Assembly: GCA_038496675.1 (NCBI GenBank)
Contig: CM076667.1
Coordinates: forward strand, 16,451,469 to 16,515,468
Reading direction: 5' to 3'
From: Rachycentron canadum
Taxonomy: Eukaryota; Chordata; Actinopteri; Carangiformes; Rachycentridae
DNA: 64,000 nt
Shown here: one piece after another, positions 50,401-62,177 of the stretch
Layout: each line of letters begins with the position of its first letter
How positions within the stretch are numbered: the first letter of the stretch is position 1
The notes under the pieces: generated by a model
Database searches by the model: none
Seen by the model: only the letters and a program-made list of their open reading frames with translations
What the model was told of the DNA's origin: nothing
Made by a program: the position numbers and the translations under genes

Positions 50401-53400
50401 GTACTTTAAGTTTGCACTTTAGGTTCACATTTAATATTACACTCTTAAAACAATTATACTAATTGCTTTTCACACTATGATAAAGCTTTAAGTAGATATT
50501 AGTGTTTCCTCCTATGTGTGTCAATAAGTGCAGGCTACTGCACAGAATAACAAAATAGTACATCTCAGTTTTAATAAAATATTTGAACAAATGATATTAG
50601 GACAAAACCATAATTAATGACAAATATTGTATGTTATAAAACATTAGCAAATTTCATAATCTAATTTAGTATTTGTTAGGGTGGTATTCACTGGCATTCT
50701 GTCAAAAAAATCATTTTGGCAAAGTAGAGGAATGTCAAACATGACTTTTACCTTAGGAATGAGTAGCAGACCCATTGTAACTGTTACAGTTAAGTGGGTG
50801 TGGGTGAAGAAAAGTAGAAGCATCCAGTCTGGGTGGAGCTCAGGAGCAAGAGTGAACCTGTCAGGATGTAGGTAGAGAGAAAAGAAGAAAGTGAATCCAC
50901 ATAGCACAGATAAAGGAGAGTTTTGTTCGTAAATGACAGTTATGTTCATAAACACGTCCTAAAAAAAACACTTCTGGCAACTAATTGCACATGCACACAC
51001 AGTAACTACAGTTAAGTCTGACTAAATTGTGTTGTGATATTCATACACATTCTCTGTCTGCAACTCTGAGATACAGACAGAGCCAGGAGAGACAGACACC
51101 AGCAGACTTAATGTGTTTTCAGCCGAAGTCGATTTACACAATGTCTGTCTTGGCGTCAAGTCCATTGCCTCATATAACACTCCACTTGAGTGATCCTTTT
51201 GCCAACAAGGACACAAGAATTTCCTCATTCTCTGACTTGGATTCACAATAAAGAGGAGTGACCTTGATCTGGTCACAAGATTCAGCCTATTCATACATCA
51301 GACGATAATACACAGGGCTGGCTCTGGCACAGCAGCTGGTAGAAAATGAGAATATTACTAGCAGAAACAATGGTGGTGTGAGGAGTAACTTTGCCTTTTA
51401 TTTAAAATGAACTAACTGGCTTTCAGCACAGCAAGACCTTGTGTGCACTATGGATATGAAGGCAAGTCCTGTCAGATGCTAATTCAACCACTGGAGAGCC
51501 TCTATCCAAGCAAATGTCATCTAGCAGGCTCATTACGTTGTTGAAGTTGGCAAATGGCTAATTAACGAACAGTTAGTGTGGTAATAGCTTAGAGGCATGA
51601 ATGAAGGCAAAGGTTCAGCATATGAAATGTCCCAAAGCTTTGAAGTCTTCCCTCCTTCATGTTTTGTGAGGAGTTTCTGTACAGATGAGGATTTAATGAC
51701 CTTGGCATGCTATCTCCTCTCAGGCTGCAGCGTCTCGCCATCACTCATGCAAAGACCCACAGTAGTTACATACCCTGGCATTTTCTCGAAACATCACATT
51801 CACACCTGGACCTGGCTACAACCTGACGACGATTACAACAAAAAACGAAGGCTGAGCTTTAACTGGTCGCTGTGGGATCAAATAGCAGGTTCTGTGAGTA
51901 ACACAAATGGCCGCCGGATGCTTCTAACAAGCCCCAGTGTACGCCGTGGTCTCTGGTGGCAGCCAGTCAGAATCAACCCTCCACATCAGGCAACTGTCCA
52001 ATTTATTAGGGGGGTCTCATCTGCAGAGAAAGCCCTCACAACAAGGCCAGAGAGGCCCATTAAAGGAGTTGGCAGAGTAATCACAAAGACCCAGATGTTC
52101 AAATACCATCAAAACTGTTAAAAACTTTTATTTATTCCAAGAAATTATCGTTATACGTTGATGACACACAATTTATTGGCAATGGACGTTAATTTAGAAC
52201 TGGAATATGGCTGCCAATAATTCTAGCTGTTTATTCTGTCTTGAAAGATACATAAATCATTCTGACATGGTTCATTAGTAAATAATATGATGGAGCTGAG
52301 CTCTCATTTAGGGGGGACTCCAGCTAGGAATGGCTGTAGCAGTGTCAGCTGAAACATCTAATTTATAAACTGCATGGAGCAGCTATTTGAAATGTACAGG
52401 AAGGAGGAGGAAGAGGCCTGATTTCAATTCAATAAAAAAAGCAGCTCCCAGATACACAGAGGGGTTGAGCCTCACGTTTGAGCCTATATGTAATGCAAAT
52501 GAGACAGCCTAACAGAGGACATAAACATCAAAGTAACAACAGTGAGAAAAGATGATGATATTAAATATGAACCTGGTAAATGTGGCTAAATGTGACAGTA
52601 TCTTTATATTTTTATTACTTTATTCGACAGGGACAGTGCATATTAATATTTGTATGTTGAAGGGGGTGGATTTGTTGGTAATTATATAGCTCCCTTAGAG
52701 CAGGTGGAGGGGGATTACTGCACCAGGTCTATTTAGATATTCCTGACGGTCTCAGTTTAAAGGGTCAATTCATGCAAATTACACAAAAATATATATCCAT
52801 ACAGGATCCCTGGAGCCACCTAGATGTGCAGTTTTCTCTGCTGGGGATTTCAAACATCTGTATCTGATATTCTGATAGTCATTTTTAATTCACAAACACC
52901 CACTCAGGAGTCCAGATGACTGGGGGCAGGAGGTGTTACCTGATGACATAGAATATCACAGACAGGACGAGCTCATTGTGAACAGCGATGGCCATGTAGC
53001 GAGGCTCGTGGAAGGCAGACGGCACTGTCCTCACAGCGTAGCACAGGTACACCGCCCACAGTAGGAAGAGGAACTCAGCTGTGAATCAAGAAAAAGAAAG
53101 AAGTGGCAAACACCCGGGCCAGGATATCATTTTGATGAAGCACACACAGGCTTTACAGGCCAAAAGAAAAAAAGGTACATGCCTCCACCGACCAGCCACT
53201 TCTCAGTTCAATGCTGTCATGGAGCTGGGGCAAACACTGGTTTACAGGAAAATGCCCTGCTCACGCAAAAGCTATCAAACTCATTTGTAAGAGCTGTGGT
53301 TCTACTCTCTGGACAATAGATGAATCTCTGTGCACCACCATGGCAACACCATGCAACGTTTCCCAGGCAGCTGGCTCCACGGCAATAAGCACACTGCCTT

Positions 53401-56400
53401 TTCAATGAAAAACCTGTTGCCATTATTTTGACATGAATGGTGTCGCGTGCTTGAACTGTGGGGCTGTCAGGTCTCAGTTAATCACATGTATTCCTCACAG
53501 TGGGAACAACAATGAGAATTAGATGTCTGTTCACAGAAGTATCATTTTTTTTAGGGTTGTTTTATGAGCATGTGGATTTCAGAATATCTCAAATGAAGGA
53601 AAGGAAAGTTTAAGCAATATATCTTTATATTTAAAAATGTAAATTTTATTCGTGTTTGGACCCTTGACAGAGTAATATGTAGCAGATGATTTTTGCTGAT
53701 GACTTCATGTGAAACCTGCAAAAGTTTATTAACAAGACACCTGAGGCTAATGTAATTTTTACAGCATTTTCAATCCAACTGTTGCTTTTATAAATGGTTT
53801 ACACTGATCTAAAGCATGATGAAATCATTTATTAAACGCTAATGAACAATAGGTTAAACTTATTAAGAGATTAGTTGTTTTGAGAAAATAAAGGTATTTG
53901 CCGTGCATACCTACAGAGATATGATTAAAGCTAATGTGATATTGTAGATTAATTGAACATGAATGCTTTGCTGAAACTGCAGTTTGGTTGTGCATTTGCA
54001 GGCCAACAATTATTCTTAATTAGTTCAAACTGTGCTTTTGAATGTTGTTTTTTTTTTAAGAAGTAAAATGTATTACAATCAGACCACTGACCAAGTGTGT
54101 GCATGTTTGTGTTACTAAAGCAAAAAGATTAATTGCATCGTGAAGTGTGTGTTAAATTTATGACCTGTGTGCAGGTGACGTCAGAGCTGACCCACACATC
54201 CCTATTACCAACCTATTTTTATTTCCTAATGAACAGAAAGAAAATCTGGCCTCAGCATACAGTATCACAGCACGGCGGCTCAGTTGGGGGTCCATCTGTT
54301 TTCCCAGAAGTCAAAAAGGGGCTGCGTTCCTCTCTCATGAAGCCTGAGTCAGCAGGCGTAAAACAGCATGCAGCTTTCCTCAACGCAGAGTTGCGGCTCC
54401 CCTCCAAGCGTCTTTGATTCCTCATCTGTCTCTATCTGCTGCTGGTTGCCCTCTCCTCCACTCACAACACAGGAAAACATCCAAAAGTGTAGCACTGGTG
54501 GAGAGGATTAATGTCTTCTTTTGGGAAACATGAGAACATTGCCAAATGTAGATGGAGGCAAACTGTCTTACTCATCCAACTTCTCCTCATCACTCACTCT
54601 TCCTTCCTCTCGCTTACTCGCTTTGAACTCCAAATGTATCATGCCAGACAAATTACTTCTTGATTTTATGCCATGAATACCTCAAATAACCCATGTTTTC
54701 TCACTGTGGTACACACACAGAGACCGCAGCGTATAGTAATCTAATTACAACACCCAGTTGAGGCAGAGGGCAGTTACAGGGCTTACCGACAGCCATCATG
54801 TAGTCCCAGCGATCCAACAGACACATGCTGAACTGTAGCCCGTCAGGCGTGTAGCCCACATCGATGAGAGCTGACTTCCTGTCCGGGTTCTGACAGACTG
54901 CAGATGTCCAAGCCACCAGGAACCAGCAGACGATGAGCAGGATGATGCCCAGCAGACGCAAGACTCTCCAGCTGGTCATGTAGGGGATCCTCTGGGCTGT
55001 CCGGGACAGAAACACCTTCAGCACCCTGTGGGAGGGAGAAGAAAATATCTCTTTCAGAAAACATTCCAAAAACATTCCATCATCATTTGAGATTGTGTCA
55101 ACATTCATGATAGGGAACTATCACCCTTTCTTTGTCTTGAATCATTGTAGATCATTGAGAAAGAGTTTGATGATTGATGATTTAACTTTTATCACTACAC
55201 TACACACTACACCACTTTCCATCAACCTACCATGAGTGCACTTGTCATAGTGATTCAATTTCACACCTTTCCTAAAGTTTCCCTCAACAATCCTTAGAGC
55301 CTATGCCTCAGAGATGACTACATTGCAAGCAGCTTATATGGGCCCATAGTTGCACTTTATTGTTGGAAACTTCTAGTGGCTGGGGTGATTAAAACAGGAG
55401 AAATGGAGAGAGTTAACTGATGTATATAGAGGAACAAAGCCTTCATTAAGAGGAGGTTGTGGTGCATGAATGTCTCGACAAAAGGAAGGACTTTCACACA
55501 GAAAACCACTGTTTGTTTCCTGTGTGGCACTGAAAGTCATGGCTGTTTCTTTACCACATGGCTGTTATTGTAACCACGATGAGGAAAGTCCTCTGACCTC
55601 ATAGAAGTACTTATTTTAACCCAAACCATGATCATTTACCAAACCAAACCAAGAGGTTTTAGTGGACAAACAGAACCAAACCACGAAGCCACCTCCACAC
55701 TGTGATGACAATGAAGGTCCAGTACGCCTGCCACTGGTATGTGAATCTGCAGCAGGATTGCTCTGTGATAGAGTCTGACACCAAAACTTTGAGACTATTC
55801 TCACCAGAAAAACAACAGCTTTGGTCATATTTTCAGAGCATTAAAAAGACCAATCTTTATGTCTTTCTGACAAGGAGCTTTTGTGTTTTCCGAAAATAAT
55901 GACTTCTGTCTGTGAGGAGCAAAGGAGGAAGTAGTTTGACATTGTTATTGGTGCTGACAAACTTCTCAAAGAGCAGTTTGCAAAAGGGCTTAAATGTCTA
56001 AGCCTGGATGTTCCTTTTTTTCTCTTTCATTCTTAATAATGCAATGTATCAGAGCAGTTCAGCTATCAAATTCATCAGTTTACAACTCTTGCTCTTTGCT
56101 CTTCTATGTGACACTGCTTCAGATTCACAGACAGACAAAAAGACAAGAATTAACAGGAGTTAAATTCTGCTTAAAGACATGACCGCTTGTCGCTATTCTT
56201 AGGCCCTGCCCTTCACGCACATTGATGAAGTGTCCACTGCGCTCCCCGCTAATGAGCCCCCCATCAAAAATTGATCTGTGTGATATGTTAACTTGCACCT
56301 CTAAGGGTTTACTCAGCTCTCACACACATTAGCCACATCCTCTTAAGCAGCATTTTCATTAGGCCTTTTTGACAGATTCACCTGACAAAAAGGCCCACAG

Positions 56401-57140
56401 ATGAACAATTTCAAGTGCATTACTTTAAATACAGCAGACCCGCTGTCTCATTATTGGCTATTCAGTGTTGGATGAGTCTCCTCTTCCCTCATCCCCACTG
56501 CACCCTGCGGCAGTCCTTTCCCTTTCTCTGGTCCCACATATTTGTCTCTTGGTTTGTCTCTTGCTGCCCGTGATTACAACATTATATATACAGATCATTT
56601 GGGGCCAAAGCAACCTTTGTTGCACTGTGTGCACAAAGCTTCAGGCTTAGGTCACCACCAGCTGGAGCGGCACCAAAGCAGAGGAAGAAATAGTTTGTAA
56701 TTGCTCCTGAAGTCTGTCACTGCCACTTAGATTGTTTATGGCACTGCAATAAACACACAAACAATAAATATCACATATAATTACCAGGTAACTTATGTTT
56801 CATACAAACATTTTAATATGAGCCATGCTAGAATAAATCTTAACCAGGATACAGATAATACTGTATACTACTGAGTTACAAAACAAAAAAAAATTAGGCT
56901 TCCCTGATATTAACATGTCATAATAATCATAATGAAAAAGATCAGACCTCTCAAGGGGGCTAGTGAAAGTCTTGCCTGAGGAGCACTGGTGGTAGCATGG
57001 TAGTAGGTGGTACACATGCCTGTGTATTACCTGTACAACTTAAGAGTCAGCGTTCCATAGACGGTGGCAAAACCCAGCAGTCGGACCCATCGCAGCAGGA
57101 TGCAACGGAAAACACTCGGCTGGAAATAAAGAATCCCAAC
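47434..57140 (-). CDS. gpr158: Metabotropic glycine receptor GPR158, 3' part (5' end beyond the window)
   Basis: Six exons join in phase: 57140-57031, 55025-54787, 53078-52940, 50857-50752, 50106-49960 and 49302-47434, giving 869 residues to the stop. They cover transmembrane segments 3 to 7 of a class C receptor: FRCILLRWVRLLGFATVYGT, then LLGIILLIVCWFLVAW, an extracellular loop with paired cysteines (VCQN...SMCLLDRW), AEFLFLLWAVYLCYAVRT, the HNELVLSVIFYVIR segment and THTHLTVTVTMGLLLIPK. Next come DELDMGRSGSYLNSSITSAW and a helix (EELKKLYSQLEIYKRKK) where human GPR158 engages RGS7. The large last exon (622 residues) is the disordered tail, with SVPLVCKSASAHNL and MLQKSLSVIASAKEKTLGL as in human GPR158, and seven VCPWE/VCPWD motifs. 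GPR158 binds glycine through an extracellular Cache domain and controls RGS7-Gbeta5 in neurons; those N-terminal exons lie beyond 64000. GPR179 is the nearest alternative, but these tail phrases fit GPR158 better. Confidence 0.9.
51597..52121 (+). other. 174-codon open frame antisense to a gpr158 intron, probably chance
   Basis: An uninterrupted plus-strand frame lies in the intron between the exons at 53078-52940 and 50857-50752. It is rich in Trp, Arg, Ser and Cys and shows no domain, signal peptide or repeat I recognise. No polyadenylation signal or splice context supports it. I list it only because it is the longest open frame outside the gpr158 tail. Confidence 0.15.
55451..55662. repeat. 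Dispersed repeat, copy 1
   Basis: Shares an ordered set of phrases with 61951-62177: AGGAGGTTGTGGTG at the left end, then a caca-gga and gtttcc-catgtg section, TTATTGTAACCA, GAAGTACTTATTTTAAC and an AACCATGA near the right end. It lies in a gpr158 intron. A similar repeat is familiar from other percomorph sequences; I cannot name it. Confidence 0.6.
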
Positions 57141-57862
57141 CTGCAAGAGGACAGAAAGGACTTAAATGTCAAAGAAGGAAAGCAAAAATTAGTAAGAGAG
57201 ACACCCAACTGAGAATGTTTTCCATCTGGATGACAAAAGACCTCAGTCATTTGGAAATATTGCATATACTACCAAGATGTAGGGAGCTGCTCTCAGTGTA
57301 CAGTTCTCCAAACACAGCAGTATTTGCAATTTAAAAGTTTGTTTGTTGAGCGGAATCACACTGTTTAATTTATTGTATGTCTGATCATTTATTACCTCAC
57401 TCTGTCATCAGTTATCTGCTTCATTACTTAATGTTTCACTCTCCTCATCAAAACCTGTCTCAACTGATTGTATCAACATTTTCCACTTCCTGTGGCCTGT
57501 ACTCTTAACTTTGGAAATAGCAGTGTCCTCAGGTGCTTTCAGCTGTATCACACACTCCTCACTAGCTGGAGGGTTGCAATCTTACCCCTCACTTTTAGGA
57601 TTTCTTATCCACATTGTCTGAAAAACTGAGTACCAAGGTTTTTTGTCCACATCTCAAAACAGCAGCTCCATCCACTAATGAAGACCATTCAATATGGTTG
57701 AAAGCTTCAGACAGGGCCAGTGAATGGTCATTGAGTTGGCTGTTGTTTCCAGGATTGGTGATGTTGTGGATGAAATTATTACCACTACAGATTAATTGCT
57801 GATTTTTATTTTAATCTAGTGAGGTAGACCATGCAATGCATTTGCAGGCGTTTGATCTTTGA

Positions 57863-57893
57863 TGTTTCAATGTTGTCAAACAACATTGAAACA
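57863..57893. repeat. Perfect 14-bp inverted repeat with 3-nt loop
   Basis: TGTTTCAATGTTGT and its exact complement ACAACATTGAAACA are separated by CAA. No flanking element boundary is visible. Confidence 0.8.
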
Positions 57894-60800
57894 AACTGAA
57901 AAAAAAGGAAGTAGGCCAATATTCGAATGCAATGATCTAAACAATCCGGTTAAACAAAGTCAGACTGTACCAAGAATTGTCTTAAATGCACTGTTAGGCT
58001 GCAGCCAACCACTGTGATATCTTTACAAGTCACACAAGTAAAGTCCTTTTTGTGTATCACTGCATAATACAGCTGTTAAGAATGAGAAACACTGGCATGT
58101 GCTGCGTATGAGGTCTTGGATGTAGCTAATGAGACGAGAAACTAGACGAGACAGAAAATGGAAATTTTTACATTTGCGTGAATTTTTCTCACACTGCTTC
58201 TACATTTACAGTGTTTAGTACCATCACTACTACGACCATACTACCACCAGTGCTGCTATAACTACACCATTACTGATATTAATGGTGGTACAACCCTGCT
58301 TGTTGAGCCATTTTCTTGAGGTATTCACACCTTATACATTGACGAGGAAATTGATGAATAAATGGCCATAATAGTTAAAGCAACATGTGAGAGAATTGCA
58401 GTGACATTTTATAACCATTCTTGGCATTTCTAAAAAAAGCAACAACTCCATCTGAGGTTGCTAACATCACAGAAATTTTGCCCTTGAGACAAGGAGGAGG
58501 ACATCCACCCATGTTTGCTACAAAGACTCAGAAACACGCTGAAACGGTGCCCGTCCAAGCCGACACTACATAAAAAAAAACACTGATCATCTTCCAACGA
58601 CATGAAAAGTGCCAAAACAAACACACACAAAAAAGAGAAAGAAACAAACATCTGAGGCAACATAATTATCTGTCCATTGCAGATGTGCAGCGATTTCCCC
58701 TGTGGGATTGTTAATGTTAATCGGATTAGCCGAGGCATTAATACGTTCCCTCAGGCAGCAGCGAAGACGCAGGCATGTGGATATTTTTGCTCACTAGGTT
58801 TGAGTCAGTTAAGGGACACGGAGGACCCCACGGGAGCCGGGGTGGCCCACATCCTCGTCTGCTGCAAGACGCCTGGCCGACCAAACACAGAAAACTTCTG
58901 CCAAGGGAATGTGGTTCAGAGCAAATACTAAATAGATGAGCGCCCAGTTGTTCATCTTAAATGCACAGGGTGTTTTTTTCATCCTGAATTTTACTCTTAG
59001 CAGGATGAAGTAGCCTCTGAAGCTTCATTTTAGACCATACATGAACAACAAAACTCATCTCAACCACTGAGGTCAAAGAATATATCTAAATAACAATGTG
59101 TGGTTGCTCCTCAGTGTGTTCACTTTTTTTTACAAAGTAGAGAGAGGAGCCAATAAAGAGATAGCAGGCCGGGCAGGCGCTGAGCAACTTGCTGACGCAC
59201 GTTTGGGTCCACAGGGACAGAAGAGGGCACAGGAAGATGAGTAAAAACGTACCAGGGGAAAACACAGCTCATGACTCCTTTTTAGATAAATGACAAAATA
59301 GCAGCTGGATCTCCATCACGTGCCAGTTCAAGGCTGGTGTTGTTTGTGAAGAGATAGAAACAGGGAGGTGTTATCAGCATCATGGCTCCCTCGAGGCCCA
59401 ACCCCAAATGATCTGAATGAGTCTCATAAAAACTTTTTTAAACGTTTAGCAGTTTTAGTTTTTCTTTAATCTCACCTTTTGATGGTTTTTACTGGTCAAA
59501 ACCACAAAGGAAAAGTTTCAGATTTCAGAGTTCACATTTGCTAAAAAAGAAGCCCAATGGTGTCAGTCAAGCTGATTATTGCACAAATAGTTTTTGGTTT
59601 CAAGCAGCTTTGCCCTGTTTCATGAAGCAGATCATGAATATTTATGACACATGCCTCTGGCGTTACATGTTTTGAGCAGGTATTCTTCCTTAAATTGAGT
59701 AATTTTGACATTTTATTCACCTTCCAAGTTTCTGTTTGCAATTAGGTATCATCATTTGCCTTCAATTTTCCTTTAAGTTTCATGTTTGCTAACAAAGAAT
59801 TCCTTCTAATCATGACTCTAATCATGTGGGAGCCCTCATAAAACTCAGATGGGGTCATGGGATATTTCCATGTAAACAAATATTTGTTATTTATTCAGCC
59901 TTGTCCAAATCATTAATAATATTGCAACAAATAAGATGTAATATATTCCCATCCTCATTGTCCTCATTCATGTCAATACTTATAATGTAGTGGGAAAATA
60001 AACCGAGCCACTGTCCTCAAACATTTTCTATGACCCCCACAACACATAATGCTGAGGTAAAAATTCAGGAAGGGTTTCTGAGAAAAGTCTGGTCCTGACC
60101 CTCTGACAGGTTTCTCTTAACGTCAGCGTGCATAAAGAGTAAGATGAGTCCCCCCCCCCTCCAACCCTTCTCTTTTGAAACCTTCCATTAATAATCAATG
60201 CTAAGTGCTGGGAATCTAGGCTTCAGCGCTGTGGGAAAGGAAAGAGATCGGGTGTTATTCTCGTATGCGTGTGTGTTGACGTGCATCTGAGTGTACGAGA
60301 AGGGATTGAGAGGATCAGGACGCTGCATACCTATCTAATGGACATCAATATAGAGGAGACAATTATCAACACTCTTACTACTCTTCAGCCTGCCCCCCCT
60401 GTTTTTGTCTCATCTCAGTTACAGCATGAGTAAAGGCTTCTGGAAATGCTGAGTGAGCCTTCTTCGCAAACACTGTTTCAATCTGATGATTATTCAAGCT
60501 TGCGACAATATCAGAATAATGGGATTTTTTTTTTAATGGACACCTAAAAGCTTTTTCTTTTAACTTAACTTTTAACTTAAGTTTAACTTTTTAAAAAGTT
60601 GTCAAGACAAAATAAACAAACCATACATGATATGTTCATCATTGAGCTTTAGAGGTGCTGGTAGGTGGTATTTATTACTAATGGTCAGTCTCTATGTTAA
60701 CCCTACAATAATTAATAGTGGTTTAAAAAAAGAAAATATAATTTCACTTGCCAGTTTATTAGGTACAGCAAGCTAAAGCAAATACTGTCTAATACAGTCC

Positions 60801-61950
60801 AGACATATCCTTTATTTGTGGTGCTGCTATACAGAGACAGTTTTAGCTGTTTAGTTGATCTTCACAGATATAAAGAGTGGACAAAATAATAGTGACCATT
60901 AATACAGATGAATCAACAACTATTCTACTAATTTTCTCTTGTTGATGAATTCTTTTATTTGATTTGCCATTTTTTTAACCAGGCACATGGACTGTTGTGG
61001 AAGAGACAGCAGATATTATAACTCATATAACTAATGCTCCTGTGACGTGTGACCTGTAGGACAGTGACTAAGAAGGTGAAGTGTTTTGTTTTTGGACAAT
61101 GACAGGACGTAATGGCTGTCAGCAAATGTTGGGGGTTTGAACTTCACTCAACTCAACTGTTACTCACAGCTAATGAAAATGACCATAGTGAAGACTGACG
61201 ATAACAACAGTTATCCCAGTAAGTTTACACCATTATGATCCATCAATTTAATGATGATCAAGGTTCTGGTGAAATGAGGAGTGATAGGGTCTAAAAGAAT
61301 GGACAAACATAAGAAGAGCAGGATTCACACGGTCACCCACTTACTCATTCAATCAACACTCGGCCACTTAATTCGCAGTTATCTTTCATTCCTAATCATG
61401 TCTCATTTCAGCGCCCACCAGCTGGCTCCTCACACACAGCTTCAGTGGGCTGGTTACCCACAAGAGACTGTCCCTGTCGGTGCGATGGTGACGACAGCCA
61501 GCCAGCTGTGCTGCGAGCAGCAGCTTCTTCTGATGTTGGCTACCTCTGAGTTCACTGAAGCTGTATTTTTTATTTTGTTTTCATTTATCTTATTATTTTA
61601 TCTATTTGCAAAGGATTGTGAAAAGTCTTTGCTCGTTGTTTCATACTGTAGAAACACTAAGGAGACAGACACAGAGAAGGGAGGCGGCCCGTTGCACCAG
61701 CTGAGCAGTGGATGAACTGTGAAGTCAACTGTTATGTTGCTGACCAGTTTGTTCTGTTGTGTGGTTACAACTGACACTATCCTCTTGTAAAAACTAGCCT
61801 TTGGGACATTTGAGCAGCAGGTTATTGTGACTATTGTAATTATTAAGTTTTGCTGCTAGATTACATGTAGTGGCTGAATTAATGATGGCAGGAGCAAAGG
61901 GAAAAGTGCAGTGACGTAGTACATAGAGCGGCAAAAGCGACGTCAGCAGG

Positions 61951-62177
61951 AGGAGGTTGTGGTGGATTGATCGCTCAACAAAACACAGGAATATGACCCA
62001 GGAGAGTGACGTTTGCTTCCCATGTGAAAGTTGCAGTTGATGTTATTTATATTATCTGTGAACGTTCAACTGAGTTTACTATGTTATTATTGTAACCATG
62101 AAAACAAAGAGTATCAAATGTTGAAGAAGTACTTTATTTAACTCAAATAAAAATCTTTTCCTAAACCTAAACCATGA
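61951..62177. repeat. Dispersed repeat, copy 2
   Basis: Starts AGGAGGTTGTGGTGGATTGA and runs through CAACAAAACACAGGAATATG, a TTATTGTAACCATGA stretch, GAAGTACTTTATTTAACTC and CCTAAACCTAAACCATGA. The order and spacing match 55451-55662. A further TAACCATG-containing piece continues to about 62260. Confidence 0.65.
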
